This document shows, piece after piece, positions 45,906 to 58,640 of a stretch of DNA of 64,000 nucleotides. Below the pieces are notes generated by a model. It saw only the letters and a program-made list of their open reading frames with translations. It did not search any database and was not told where the DNA came from. This DNA is from Fennellomyces sp. T-0311 (taxonomy: Eukaryota > Mucoromycota > Mucoromycetes > Mucorales > Lichtheimiaceae): positions 1 through 64,000 of the forward strand of contig JALLLT010000012.1 in the NCBI GenBank assembly GCA_025266875.1, written 5' to 3'. How positions within the stretch are numbered: position 1 is the first letter of the stretch; each line of letters begins with the position of its first letter. Made by a program: the position numbers and the translations under genes.

Positions 45906-46032
45906 GCAATGGTAATCGGTCTTGACAACAAAAGAGGTAAGTAGCTGCACATTATGTCAAAGCATATTGCTGCGCGCCGCAGTAGACGAAGTGTTGCCGG
46001 TAATAAGAATTGCCAAATAATGTACTATGACA
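45906..46032 (-). repeat. Gypsy B 3' LTR, proximal part (right of CACTA D)
   Basis: In element orientation it starts TGTCATAG at 46032, right after the polypurine tract, and continues to the CACTA D border. With 40771-40859 it makes an LTR of about 213 bp. Confidence 0.88.
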
Positions 46033-46047
46033 TTATCCCCCTCCTAG
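46033..46047 (-). promoter_or_regulatory. Polypurine tract of gypsy B
   Basis: CTAGGAGGGGGATAA on the minus strand, ending at the LTR start TGTCATAG. Confidence 0.82.
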
Positions 46048-46189
46048 ACGGTTGATCGTCCTCGAGCAACAACAAGGAAGAATGGTCTTGAATGTGTAAC
46101 CGGTTCGCAAAACGAGTAGCAACAGAGTCCTATCAAGCAGAAGTGGGTGTTTTTTGAAAGTGGGTGGGGCATAGGCGGTCAGTATGTAC

Positions 46190-49100
46190 CTAAGATTTGT
46201 ATGCTTTACCCCGCATGTCGAGTAACTGATAGGTATTCGTGTTTAGGTTTCGGTCAGCTACCTTGTAGGGTTCCTTCCAGTTGTACTCCAGGTTTCGCTT
46301 CTGCTCGTGGCGTATCAACACGTGATCACCCACTGCGAAAACTTGGTGTTGCAGCGTTGCGTCCCAAAGGGCTTTGTCGCGTTGTGCATTAATTGGCAAC
46401 CGTTGTTCCGCCTGAACACAGGCTGCACGTAACTGCCATAGGGACGATTTATGATTGGTAGCAGTGGTATTGGACGCCGGAAGTACTGAAGGCCATAAAA
46501 TATTGCCAGATAATCGCAGTTCGACACTGTAAACCATGAAATATGGACTCATACCTGTTGTGTGATGTTTACGGATTTGACAAGTGAACACAGCAGACTC
46601 CAAGTAGTCATCCCAGCGGTCTGTGGCACCATCAACGTACTTGCGTAACATTTGCTTCAGGATACTGTTCATGCATTAGGCTTTGCTGTTTATGCAGGGA
46701 TGGAAAGCAGATGTCAACTTGTGATGGATCTTGACACAGTCCAGGTACAGCTTTCACACATTGGTCATGAAATTCACACCGCGGTCAGTCAAGATCTCGG
46801 CTGGGCGTGAGAAATGCATCACAATTTCCTCAAAGATGAAATCAGCAATGGCTTGACTGGTGGCGTCAGGTACTGCACGAGCAATCGTCCAATTGGTTGC
46901 GTAATCAACCGCGACCAAAATCCAGCAGTTGCCATGGATGGTAGCTGGTAGTTTGCCGATAAAGTCCAAGTGCCAACGTGAGAATGGAGCAGGCACGTCA
47001 AGTGGTCGCATGGGTGCGTGATGAATGTTGCGATCAGCATTTGCACCCAACTGGCATTGCAGACAGCTGCAGATCCAGTCTTGAATGTCATCTTTCATGT
47101 TAGGCCATCACCAACGCTTCTTGATGATATCGAGTAGAGTTTCCCTACCAGCGTGACCAAAACTGGTATGGAAATGTTCCACAAGATCGGCGCGTTGTGC
47201 AAACAAGGCGAAGCAGATTTCTTGCTCTTGGGATCCAATCTTGACCCTGCGGAAAACTTCATTGTTGTGGACGACAAACTTGTCTCGATGCTTCTGCAGC
47301 ATGTCCATGTACAATTTTGGCCACTCGTCCTCAGGGAGTGTGTAGAATTTTGGCCAGTCAGCTTCTTCGACAGATTGCATAGTATAAAGATAGTCAGGTT
47401 CCATCGATTTTTCCTCCGCAACACAGTCTGGTCCATCCCTTCGAGACAGTAGGTCGGGAATATAGTTTTCCTTTCCACTCTTGTACTGAATTTCTGGGTC
47501 ATAAAGTTACAGCTCGGCTATCCATCGAATAAGACGTGGTGGTGGTGGTGGTTTGCCCTTAGTCCGGAAGTACATCAACGGATGGTGATCGGTGCGTACG
47601 ATATAAGGGCGGCCATCAATGAAACAGTGCCAAGTGCGGAGTGCATGCAGGATACCGAGCAACTTGCATTCCTGTGCAGGGTAATTCCATTCCGCTGACA
47701 ACAACTTCTTGGACTCGAACACAGCTGGATGCATCTCACCATCCTTCCCTTCTTGAAGTAATACCGCACCCACAGCAAAGTTGCTGGCGTCGGTTTCGAG
47801 GACATATGGGAGGTCAGGTGAGGGTGGCTGAAGGATAGAGGCTTGCGTCATGCGGGTCTTGATTTCTTCAAACATGGTCTGGCATTCTGGGGTCCACACA
47901 ATTGCTCGCTTCTTTGCCCCCGTTCCTTTTGTCAATTCGGTCAGTGGAGCAGCAATCGACGCGGACCTGCAAATGAACCGCCAGTAATGTGACGTCAATC
48001 CAACAAACTGACGGACTTCTTGGACATTTGTTGGCACCAGCCAGTCTTGAACAGCATGCACGTTCTCACGCGACAGCAAAATCCCAGTACCTGAAATATG
48101 GAACCCAACAAATTCGAGCTCGGTCTTGAAAAACTCGCATTTCTTGACGTTGGCTATGAGCTGATGTTCACGGAACTTGTCGAGCATGTGGCGTACGTCC
48201 CGGTCATGCTGCTCCTTGGAATCACTGAACACCAGGCAATCATCAAGATATATCATGACGCAGCGATCTAGCAAGTTGGCACCCACACAGCAGTTCATCA
48301 TAGACTGGAATGCTGGAGGACTATTACAGAGCCCGAAGCTCAAGACCAACCATTCAAAGGAGCCGTAACGTGTATTGAAGGAGGACTTGGGAATGTCGTC
48401 CTGGTGAATGCGTTGCTGATGATATCTGGACTTGAGGTCGATCAGTGAGAAGTACTTCTTGCCACTGAGGCGTTCCAGAGACTCGTCGATCCGCGGAAGA
48501 GGGTGTGTATGGCGCTTTGTTGTGGCATTGACGGCGCGGTAGTCAATACATATACGCATAGAGCCATCCTTTTTACGCACAAAAAGAACAGGTGATCCCC
48601 ATGCAGAAGTGCTTGGCCAGACGAGACCGAGGTCGAGGAGTTCCTTGAGTTGTTTCTGCAGCTCATCCAATTCGCGAGGGCTTATCTTGTAAGGAGGGCG
48701 GTTGATTGGTGCAGCATCTCCCGTGTCGATGATATGTGGTACCTCACGCATTGGTGGCAGGCCGGGGAGCTTGTCTTGAAAAACGTCTGGGTATTCTGCT
48801 GTGAGCTGCTGGAGTTTGTCTTACTAGGGTTGCTCCTCCCCTTGGCTATCGTCTGGTCATACGAAGCACACAAACAGCTCATCGACTTGCTTGCCCTTGG
48901 TCAACTTGGCGACTTGTTTATAGGAAATGAGGTAAGTGAGATCGGGAAGAGGACAGTCGAATTTAGGGCGTAGGGTGTAAACCATTTCATTGACTGTGAT
49001 TTTCCAGGTGTCTCGATCCCAATCAGGTACTGGCTTTATATGCTTGATCCAGTCACGGCCCAAAATCAAGTCAAACTTGGTGTCGAACACATAGGCTGAA

Positions 49101-50021
49101 ACTTCATGAGTCAAACCAGCAGCATCCAAAGAGAGTGTGACAGCCTGATCGATAGTAAACTTGTGGCCGCCTGCGGTTTCAACTTCCCAATCTGTCACAG
49201 AGTGTATAGGGCAACCAGCGCCTAAGCGTGGCGCGACATATGTACAAGTAGCACCGCTATCAAGCAGAACCTCAATCGGTTTCCCATTACAGACCATCGA
49301 GTACAAAGGCAAGTCAGTGTTCTTTATTGAGTACAAAGATTCAACGTGTCTAAAATTGGCTTGATGCCCACTATCATCCTCCTCCTCTCCACCAAATGGA
49401 GTATTACTAGAAAAATCGATCAGTGGCATATCAGAGGAGACTGGCACCTGGCCTAGTGACTCTGATGACACAACGACGGCTTTCTGACTCCGGTCTGGAA
49501 CCTCCTTGGTTTCGATCACGTTAAGGGATGGAAACATGCATGAAGGGACTCCCTTTAATCCCAATGCGCCTTGCCTTTTAAATCGCTATTGAACGACTTG
49601 AGAGGCGTGTGAGCAACATCACCACGAGGCGATGGACAATCCCGAGCGATGTGGCTGCACCCATCACAGTTGTAGCAACGACGCAGACGAGGTTAGCGAA
49701 CGCGTAGAGCATCCAAATCCATTGAAGTCGAGCCATCGGCAACTGCAGGAGTTTGGGTAAGTGCTTGTGGCTGGTATACTTGGAGACGACGGACGGCAGA
49801 TTCGTTGGTGCCATGTGCATACTCTTGGAGGCCTTCATATTGTTCTGCAGAGTTGTACGTCGCAAGTAGCGAGGAGTGATCCATCATCAGAACCGGCATA
49901 TGAGCATCCTCATTCAGACCATGGATAAAGATATGAATGGCATCCTCGTCGTACATGCTTGGTAGATCGAGCATGATATTTCGAAACTCAATGACATACT
50001 CGCGAATGGTCCCAGGATGCT
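46190..50021 (-). pseudogene. Gypsy B gag-pol, decayed, 5' truncated
   Basis: Minus strand. The gag fragment starts at the Harbinger border (PGTIREYVIEFRNI) and has the CCHC knuckle CYNCDGCSHIARDC. A change of frame leads into protease (VLLDSGATCTYVAP), RT (FSLIDLKSRYHQ, VMIYLDDCLVF), RNase H (YVLETDASNFAVGA), the integrase finger (HTSFGHAG...CLQC) and the integrase core (WHLDFIGKLP, ILTDRGVNF). In-frame stops sit at about 49693, 48857, 48821, 48818, 47507, 47106, 46754 and 46673; many fit CAA, CAG, CGA or TGG turned into stops by one transition. The 5' LTR and gag start are missing, cut near 50,022 by the Harbinger element. No chromodomain is evident. Dead, and older than CACTA D. Confidence 0.85.
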
Positions 50022-50307
50022 CTCATTATGCTCTGAACAGAGAATCCCATTTCCAAAATTGATGATGGGAAATAATTTTTCCATTCCACCTTCCAAAATT
50101 AGAGTTCGTGGATGTCTCCTACTTTGGTAACTGCTTCTCGGTGGAAATACCACCGCGAAGACTCGCTCGGATCGATATAAAAGGAAACTGTGACTTCTTC
50201 TGTGCTTTAAAAACGCAATCAGAGTATTACAAAATATATGCCTCTTGTTTCTCATTGTCTCTCTATCTTCTTCTACTATTTTTTTTTATTATCAACATTT
50301 CTTTACC

Positions 50308-51759
50308 ATGAACAACAACGGCATTCCACCGCCAATTCTCACCCAACGTCCCAGACGTAATAATGCTGCAGAAAGAAGATGCCGTCGAGCAGCATTTATG
50401 CAATGGCTAACTGAACTTATTGCGCCATCAGTACAGGCTATCTGCTTTATTGATGCGAGCATTGTTGCAGCTTTTGCAAGCTCACCTCACCACTTTCGTG
50501 CAGCAAAAGTTAGCCGAATGCATGGTGCGCAATTCTGGACATTGACGCATCCACACCTGAATGACGACGATGGCTATGACAGTTACAGATGGCATTATCG
50601 CATGAAGAAGTCAACTTTGGAATGGCTTATCAGTACCTTGTCAACGCACGAAGCATTTGCCTCGGACTCTCCTCAAATAACCCCAGTGTACATTCAAGTC
50701 TGCTGTGCAGTGTGGCGTTTCGCAAACACTCATGTTGGATACCGCATGTTCGAAATGCAATTTGGTTTGAGCCAAGGATCGTATCACAACTTCACGATGA
50801 AATTCCTAAATGCCATCTGTGACGTTCACCGGCAACAGATCAGATGGCCAAGCACACCAGAAGAAGCACAGCAAGATGCCCAAGCGTTTTCGGCACCTAC
50901 TGGGCTGGCGAGCACCAACGATGTAGGCAGAAGATTACAAGGAGCCATCGGAGCCATGGATGGCAAACTCATTGTAATCCACAAGCCTGCTAGCAATGGA
51001 CAGCGCTTCTGGGATCGTAATTGCACCATTCCATCAACTTACTTGCTGTTTGTACTGCTGATGGGAGATTCTCATATATAGAAGCTGGTCAATCAGGTAT
51101 TGTCAATTATGTATTATAATATCGATATATTACTCATTCTAATGTATTTTCAAATCAATCTATAAGGTCGAACCCATGATGCACGTACGTTTGCCAATAG
51201 CTCCCTCAATACGAAGCTAATAAACGAAACTGAACAATGGTGCCCAAATGGAACATATATCCTTGCTGGTTAGTATTTCAAGCATTCTGTGCTTTAATGA
51301 ATATTACTGACATGAAGCTGTTTGTACTTGAAAGACTCTGCGTATCCACTACGACCCACGATAATAGTGCCCTATTCACGGACAGCAACAGATCTTGCCG
51401 AGAAGAAGTTCAACTTCGTCCACTCTTCCATGCGTATGGCTATTGAACGAGCCTTCGGTTGCCTTGTTTCTCGTTGGAGATTCCTGCGCCATTACCTTTA
51501 TCTTAAGGATCATGAGCGATTGACATTGGCAATATATGCATGCTGTATATTGCACAATATCTGCATCGAACGGCATGATCCTCATTCCAATGAACTTTTT
51601 CCATTGAATACGGAAGAAGATGAAGGCACAGGACGCATTTCTGTAATGGGTTCAGGACACCAGCGCGGTGCTGGAGGCACTGCGTCATTGCGTCAGCAAG
51701 GTGTCACAGTACGCGATAGATTAAGAGATGAATTGTATGAAGCCAGTCGTAGATTGTAG
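50308..51759 (+). pseudogene. Harbinger transposase, DDE motifs present, one frame break
   Basis: Starts MNNNGIPPPILTQRP after a CT-rich leader; a TATA-like GATATAAAAGG lies at about 50,175. Exon 1 covers the N-terminal helical domain (WLISTLSTHEAF...CCAVWRFANTHVGYR, FGLSQGSYHNF) and GAIGAMDGKLIVIH (first Asp). Near 51,040 the frame must slip by one base to read NLLAVCTADGRFSYIEAG, the expected continuation. Introns then lie at about 51,105-51,165 and 51,268-51,335, giving GRTHDARTFANSS, TYILADSAYPLRP (second Asp) and RMAIERAFGCLVSRWRFL (Glu), ending SRRL at 51,759. The slip makes this copy a probable pseudogene, or marks a sequencing error. Confidence 0.78.
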
Positions 51760-51810
51760 TAAAATAAAACAAACATTATAAAAAGTTAAGTAGAAGTTAA
51801 ACAAAGTCAT

Positions 51811-52698
51811 TTATTGATCATCATGATTATCGACTTGCTCTGCTTCAGTACCGCTTGTGCTTCCATTGTTTGGCCCACCACTGTTGCCAGGGCGACCAAA
51901 AAGTTCCCTCAGTGTCTGAAGGTACTCCAAATGACGTCGGTTTTCCACTGCCTCAAAATCTCGTGCACGACGGTCCTCTGCCTCCTCAAACTGACGGAAA
52001 GCCTCGCCAATACTAGCTATCAGACGATCCATCTGCTGGTTAGCATTCTCAAGAACCTGCTCTTGGAATGCGGTGGTTCAGCGTCGTTGTACTGGCCGCT
52101 CATTCACTCCATCCTTGTCGTTGCGTTGTCTGTCCCGAACAAGGCCACTGATGGAGTCCATGGTGGCCGGTGGAACAATTACTGGATCGCTACCAACAAT
52201 TCTATCTATGTCATTATAATGCTCCCATCGCTCTTGACCAGGAGGGCCATTCTCGCCAGACTGGTCTTGCACTACAGCTCGGACATCACGGTAGATGTCT
52301 ACCAAGTCACCCCACTTCTTCTGCAAAGCTTCTTTTGAGCGGCCCACACGATCGGACTGCATATACACTTGCTCGATCTGGTCCCAGATGGCTCCCTTGG
52401 CACGGGTTTCGATCGTGTTTATCAGTATGTCATATTTGGCATTGACAGCAGCTATCAGTGCTTCGACATGACCACCTTCCCATCTGCGATTGGGTGCTCT
52501 TTCAGTGGGAGCAGGAGTACTTGATGATGGTGATGGCGCTTCTGTAGGCTGCTGCTGCTGCTGCTGAAGTTGAGGTCGTTGCTGCTGCTCTTGCTGCTCT
52601 TGCTGCTCTTGCTGTTCCTGACAGGGATTCCACATCACAATGTTGAAGGTGGGATTGGTGTTGTTGTTACGCATGTTAAAGATCACAAAAAAGTTCAA
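51811..52698 (-). pseudogene. Harbinger Myb/SANT-like protein, one in-frame TGA
   Basis: Starts near 52,671 (MRNNNTNPTFNIV). Then come a poly-Gln region and a Myb/SANT-like domain (RRWEGGHVEALIAAVNAKYDIL, IWDQIEQVYMQ, EALQKKWGDLVDIYRDV). A single TGA at 52078-52080 (VQRR*TTAFQEQ) interrupts the frame, which then continues through a coiled-coil C-terminus (MDRLIASIGEAFRQFEEAEDR) to 51,811. CGA to TGA would explain it. In known Harbinger elements this partner binds the element ends and helps the transposase enter the nucleus. Its gene converges on the transposase gene with a 51-bp gap. Confidence 0.75.
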
Positions 52699-52870
52699 AG
52701 AGATGGATTAAAATAACTTTATTCGACATTTTCATAGCTCCACACCTTTTGTATGCAATCGGACGAGTCAATGCTTAAGGAAAAGAGAAAAAAGACGCAT
52801 ATTCATTCATTGATTTGGTTGATGTACAGAAAAGGAAAATCTCTCTGTTCGGTGCACCTTTTTGGATGAT

Positions 52871-53072
52871 CCACCCTGGGTGCCATAAATTTTCGCCTCA
52901 TTTACACACCGCAAGGCCTTTAGTGCAACGGGGGGTACTGCTTAAAAGCTACCCCCTTTACTTCGCTCCTCCAATTTCTACTATACAGGCCCGCCTCCAC
53001 CCCCCATTTTATTACACTGCAACCTTCACAGCATTTGTTGTCACGTATCGTCGCGTAAATAATACCAGCACT
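52871..53072 (+). promoter_or_regulatory. 5' region of the unassigned gene, duplicated at 62.8-62.95 kb
   Basis: The stretch from about 52,900 through the first 130 coding bases is repeated, inverted, at about 62,635-62,935 with few differences (GCAAGGCCTTTAGTGCAAC...). It includes a pyrimidine-rich leader (TTACACTGCAACCTTCACAG) before the ATG at 53,073. Confidence 0.55.
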
Positions 53073-54380
53073 ATGGACTCTACTTCGCACAGAAATATCC
53101 CAAACCTACCTAAAGCAACCAGAAGAAGCAGCAAGTGGAATGTCTTTGTACATCTCGCTTTCAATGGCACAGATGAGGAGCAGCGATGTCGGTTACAATG
53201 GTGGTTAGATGCTTTAACTAACGAAGCTCTGAATGTAGATTGGGGCTCTCTGATCAACGTGTCCAGACCAGTTGCGGGTGCCACGGACAGCGAGGTTCAA
53301 CAGGCTTATAAAAGTCTCAGTAGAGAACAGCAGGATCTTTTGCAGCAGAAGACGGACCAGATAAATAGTGAGAGAGAACGCGTGCCAAATAACCCTGAAG
53401 AGAGAAGAACGCTGGCAGACGCGTGGCGAAAGATGATTGAATCAAAAGTCATTATGATGAGCACCATGTTTGAATACGACGCTTGTCTGTTGGTGTCTCC
53501 TCGTCGACAGGATGACTGGGATGCAGAAGCAGTTGTGAGCTCTACTGGTATAGTTATGGTGTACCTTAAAGTGTAGTACCGTGAATGGACTTTAAAGCAG
53601 GACAATTACATTATAGAGTCTACAAACTATGCGTTATCCAAAATGGGAGGAATCACAGCATTTAGTAGATTCTGCAAAGGTAAGGTACAATTCCGAGCTA
53701 ATGACGACGCAGCGCGATGACTGAATTATAATGTATAGAGTATGAAGAAGGAGGTAAGCATTGATATACCAATGAACCTAACAAAGTCAAAATAAACTAT
53801 TGAAACGCATGCATATTTATTTTCAAATGAAAGTGATCGAGCCTGGAAAACAGAGTAGAAAAGAGTCGGCATTTAAACGGAAGGAGCATCATACCAGACA
53901 TGATATAGCCGAATACTTCAAAAAGGAGCTCTGTGAGTTTATAATAGACAGTCGGTTTTTTTTCAGTTAAGGAGTACTTGCTGACCATATGAACTTATTT
54001 CTTATAGCTGGTCTACTCAATAAGCCTCCTATGGCTAAATTCGGTTGGGGTGGCTTCAAGCGAACAGATATCCAAGGTGATCTAGGAGAGAAAAAGTACA
54101 TCTATCGCAATCAATGAATGGGTGTAGATCTTGTAGGCTTCAACTACAAGACGGATGTAGCGATGAAGCCAGATGACTTCAAAGTGCACAATCCCGAAGC
54201 TTATAAGCAGTTCCATAGTGCGGTTATAGAGAGCATTAACATTGCCGAGCCTCAACTGAAAAAAGTAAAGCTTATACACAGCGAGGGTCTGTATGTAACA
54301 AAGGAAGTTATTGAGTACTTGAAATTAATATATAATGTATTTAGGAATCGAAGTTCCGAACTTGACAGCACAGCAAACTG
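53073..54380 (+). CDS. Unassigned multi-exon gene
   Basis: Starts MDSTSHRNIPNLPKATRRSSKWNV... in an exon of about 150 residues: WNVFVHLAFNGTDEEQRCRLQWWL, a helical stretch (EQQDLLQQKTDQINSERERV) and RTLADAWRKMIESKVIMM. Likely next exons: about 53,570-53,680 (YREWTLKQDNYIIESTNYAL, SKMGGITAFSRFCK), a short one near 53,740 (EYEEG), and about 54,008-54,380 (LLNKPPMAKFGWGGFKR, FNYKTDVAMKPDDFKV...), with a TGA at about 54,117 between YIYRNQ and MGVDLVG. I do not recognise a family. The two-copy 5' end suggests it belongs to a repeat family, perhaps cargo or an ORF of an unknown element. Confidence 0.5.
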
Positions 54381-54710
54381 ATGTACAATAAGCTGAACAG
54401 GAATAAATCGATTCAAACGCATTCACAGCTTGATCATTTCACTAGCTACGGTTTATGTATAATGGAACCAAGTTTTAGACTACCCTTCTTTACATAATAT
54501 CATAATAAGTGGGCATATGGCATCACGTATCTACTCAAATAGAAACGAAATGGCATGAAGATTACACGAGGACCTTTCCTTATTAACGAAAACAATAACG
54601 TGAACATATGCTGAAATATATTGTTATAGTAATATACTTTAAATACTTTTCAATACAATATATAGTATCATTCCTTTCACCGCTTATTTTCATTTTATAA
54701 TTCTTTTACT
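54381..54710. other. Spacer, probable KDZ promoter
   Basis: AT-rich, no coding. It ends in a T/C-rich leader before the KDZ start at 54,711. Confidence 0.4.
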
Positions 54711-57700
54711 ATGGCACCATCAAAAAGACGAGGTATCAAGCATCGCCCAAAAAGAAATGAGCTTCGACACCAGCCTCCTAGTTTGGGGCAACCTCAACTG
54801 CAAGAGCAACAACAGCAGCAACAACAGGAGAGCGGTGCGCTGCAAGTAGGTGCCAGTGTCGCTATTCCCAAAGCTAGGGCACCCTCGTCAAGTGCTGAAG
54901 ATGGTAGCTGCTCTCCATTAAGAAAGCGAGCGCGTCTCGACGAGATAGTTGATTACGGTAAAGCTAATAAACATTGTCAAACTTCATTTTCTAATTTCTA
55001 AATATCATGCATTTCACAAATGTAATCAAATCTTAAGATATTTGGGGCTCTCAGCAAGATATCGGTGATAATATTACCAAAAGTCAGGGTGGTATAGCCA
55101 TTACAAACGGTAATTAGTTTCATTAATATAACTAGATGTCAATAGAGTAAGCCACTGAAACTTAATACTAATAATGCAAAAAAAAGCACTAGTATTAGTT
55201 CCTATGGGGCCATCTAGTGAAATTGAAAATGATGGAAGGAATATAGAAGCAGACGGCACAATCGACCACGAATTTCGTCGGCAATATGGTTCTCGCCATC
55301 CTGATTTAACTGGCAAGCCACAAGAAGATGAGTACCGTAAAAAGGTCAATAATATGCTGAAAAACTGGGAAGACATACTGCCGTCATTACAAAAAACGTA
55401 TATCGAGTGCTTTGCCAATGGCGGACCTGAGTTTGCTAATTGCAACTCTGCGGAAGTCACCGATGCATGTTGCTGCGATAATCAAACCAGTAAGCCAAAG
55501 GAAGTAATTTGTGTATTTTTGACATGTGAGTTGTCGTATCTGTGTTGTGCGATAGGTGATTCCTTTTATCTGATAAACAACGAAAGGTATAAAACGAATT
55601 ATGTTTTGCAAGTGCCGTCGCGAGCCTTTGGCTCTATTACGTAGCCATCTTTTTCCTGCCACACCTGTCGAACCCAATATCGCGTTTCATTTGTCAATGT
55701 TGGAGTTCTATTCCGAACTACGCAGCGAAGGACATCTATCGGTTCATGCGTTCATCAATGTTATGACTAAGTTACATAAGTTTCAGGTCAGTACAATGAT
55801 ACCCACTTATTATTACCATCAAGTTGATATTTAACACTTTATTTTGCTACATACACTTTATTCATTATTATTGATATGCATCATATACTTATATATGTAG
55901 AACACCGACGCTTTGCGAAAAGCACTTGGAAACGTCTTCTTTATGTATTATCGCGTAACTGAAAATACAGAATCCGAGATTCTTGGCCAGTTATCGGACA
56001 GTGCAATCGGCTGTCCAGCATGTCCATCAAAAGAAGACCAGGTAGTGTATCTTGAAAAGTCACAATTACATTACCATGTGGTAGGTTGTACACTAATACG
56101 CTTAAATTTCAAAAAGGACAATATGTTCATGGCCATGGATGGAAACTTCCAGCTTCGTCGCCGTAAGCGAAAAGAAAATGACACAGAGAAGCCAACACCA
56201 ATGAGGTTCTTCACTGCTGACGAGTATCAAAAGGACTTCAACAGCGAAGCTGTTGAAGCCATTTTGAGATCGGAACCATCAGACTGCACAAGTGACTTCG
56301 ATGCAGCATCGAAAGCAGTTACATCGCGCACTCAAAATGCATATCATGAAACTGGAGTATTTGGAAGCGCATGTAGACATGATATCCCATTGGAGTTCAC
56401 TAATATTTTTATCTCTGGAGAAAAGTGGGTGTTTTTTATGTTGCAGATACAGATAACTGCGATACTTTATATATAACTAACAATTTTTTTGATGAAGATT
56501 TATGTACCCCTTGGCAGTCGTTAAAGCACTTACTGAAAAGTATGGTTATCGAATCAATATTATGTATGATATTGCATGTCGATTTCGAAAACTGTTAGAG
56601 GTAGTTCTGACACACCCCATTTTGCATGCTATAACGTGTGATAACTCACAAAACGTCATACATATTTTGCTTAGACGACTTTTCCGGAGATAAAGGACAG
56701 CGGGTATAATATGGCTATAGGAATCTTTCATGCGTATGCGCACATCATGAAATGTCAGGTCAAATACAACCCTCGCTATGTTGAAGGCTATGGTTTGACA
56801 GATGGAGAAAGTATGGAAAGAATCTGGTCGTACTTGGGAGGCTTTGTCTCCATGATTAGACAGATGAATCCTAAACGACGCGTCCTCACCATCTGCCACG
56901 TTCTGAAGCATTTGAAGTCAAAACAAATTGCGAACCTCCGTAAGATTAAATAGCTGCGAAAAAATATTTATGCTGGCAAGATCATGTACTGATCCACTAC
57001 TGGGTTTACTTAGCAACAGCACTCAGATTGCGTAGAAAAAAAGCTACTGCAATGGAGCTCGAGGCTGAAGCATTTATTACTAGCTATAACCAAAGGTTAA
57101 CAGATAGTGTATTGCATCGCGAATGGACTCAGTTCTATAATGAGGTTACTGGTGCCAGCAGCTCCACAAATGGTAACAGAGATACTGCCATCAATACTGC
57201 CATCACTACCGCTCGGAAAATCCAGTATGCTTGGGCTCTACATGACTTCTATGAAGCTGAAAGGTTTGGCTTATATAAATTATTAACTAAAGCTATATCA
57301 TCAATTCTTTTTATCATGATAGTTCCCCTACGGGACCTTCAGAGTCTCTGAGAAAAAATGTTGACCGTCTTGAAAGAGCTCTCAGAAGAGATGGAATATT
57401 ACAGCAGCGTTGGGAAAGAGACGACGACGAGTATAAAGTGGCAGTTCGACAAGGATGGGAGCGCGAGCAGGAAGCAACAAAGTCGCAGCTTAAGTCACTT
57501 ATAGTAGAAAGAACAATGTTAAAGTACCAGTTATATCGTGTGACGCAGCTCGGTAAGTAGCAAACGTGCTTAATAATGTCAATGGCGGTACTGATGTCAT
57601 GAAAGGACATAAAACCAGCGTACGTTTGAGTCAAGCAATCCAAAACGTCAAGAAGGCGGCAGAGCCCCTTAGAAAACGCTACAATACAGCTTGTGAAAAG

Positions 57701-58350
57701 CTAGAAAAGCCAGAACTGAACGCCCCTAGTTACGACATCATTTGCGATCTCAAGCACAACTTTTGGAGCATTGCAATGCATGGAGTCGATTTTCATGTAC
57801 TAGAAAAGTATATAATAAAACTTCGGGCAAAGGAGGAGCTTGACTTGTTGACGGTACAGTACTCCTTATTGTTTCTAAGCTATTGCATAGATTTAACTTA
57901 CTATTTCATTATTGATGGTCATAATATTTCTAGAAAGAAGAAAAGCGCTTGAAGGATTATGCAGAACATAGGTGTGAGTTCTTGCAGAACGCTGTAAATG
58001 ATGTATCTCGATACAGCGAAGGCCACAGGGTGCTCTTATATCAGTACTTTTTGGATGCAGAAGCCTTTTATCTCAACGTCCATGGTAGACTATGGCTACG
58101 CGCTCCTGTTTTATTCGTACCAAATGCTTGCAAAATGCCAGATGACATTGCAGCGGATCCGCCGAATACTGGTGCTGAAAGCAGCAACATTGTGTCGATA
58201 GAAGACGAAGGTGAAGCAGTGGATGACGGTGAACCGGAGCAAGGTGTGGCAGTTATAATTCCTGACACTGCTGGTGTTGAAGAAGAGTATTCCAGGATCG
58301 AGAACGAGGAGGTACCTGTTGGTAGTGAGGAAGAGCAGCACGTATTTTAA
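54711..58350 (+). CDS. KDZ (Kyakuja-Dileera-Zisupton) transposase with CxC-type N-terminus
   Basis: Multi-exon. Exon 1 is basic with a Gln run (MAPSKRRGIKHRPKRNE, LRKRARLDEIVDY). Then EFRRQYGSRHPDLTG...NCNSAEVTDACCCDNQ and FCKCRREPLALLRSHLFPATP...FHLSMLEFYSEL, the Cys-cluster region that accompanies KDZ transposases. The catalytic core follows: MFMAMDGNFQLRRRKR (Asp, about 56,125), NIMYDIACRF (Asp, about 56,555), an intron GTAGTTCT...GCTTAG, then GYNMAIGIFHAYAH..C and GLTDGESMERIWSYLGGF (Glu, about 56,815). The C-terminal third is helical, resumes after an intron ending at 57,016, and ends in an acidic tail. The exons I could join keep the frame, so it may be functional. In some fungi KDZ elements sit beside TET/JBP dioxygenase genes; none is visible here. 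I did not identify the element termini. Confidence 0.85.
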
Positions 58351-58383
58351 AATTTTCAGCCGAGGGCTTTGCCTGAAGGCTTC

Positions 58384-58640
58384 CTCTTATTATTCGAGGT
58401 TGACGCTGAAGCAGATTGTGTATTCATTTTTTCCTTTATTGGCCGAAATCCAAAGAAATAAAATGCTATACTAGTTTATACAAATACGATATCATATATG
58501 AGCGAATGGAATAAGAAATATGGGCGGGAGGGAAGGGACAATCTGCTTCAGCGTCAACCTCGAATAATAAGAGGAAGCCTTCAGGCAAAGCCCTCAGCTG
58601 AAAATTTTATTATTCTTCGGTAGGTGACGCTGAAGTAGAT
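58384..58640. repeat. DIRS left ITR and internal complementary region
   Basis: 58353-58425 and about 58538-58608 form a long inverted pair (AAAATTTTCAGC...GACGCTGAAG). The following stretch, up to 58640, copies the outer edge of the right ITR. Such complementarity is thought to template the circular intermediate of DIRS elements. Confidence 0.8.

Larger units (their letters stand above)
50022..52870. mobile_element. PIF/Harbinger-like element (ends approximate)
   Basis: Two convergent genes, a DDE_Tnp_4/HARBI1-type transposase (plus) and a Myb/SANT-like protein (minus), make the canonical Harbinger pair. The left end carries GGATGCTCTCATTATGCTC, TGAACAGAGAA. Near 52835-52868 the inverse-like TCTCTGTTCGGTGCACC...GATCC may be the diverged other end. 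No convincing 3-bp TWA duplication was found, so exact borders are uncertain. Confidence 0.65.

Noticed and set aside
54711..58350. A TET/JBP dioxygenase associated with the KDZ element
   Set aside because: No HxD...H double-stranded beta-helix motif of that family was found in the neighbouring frames.
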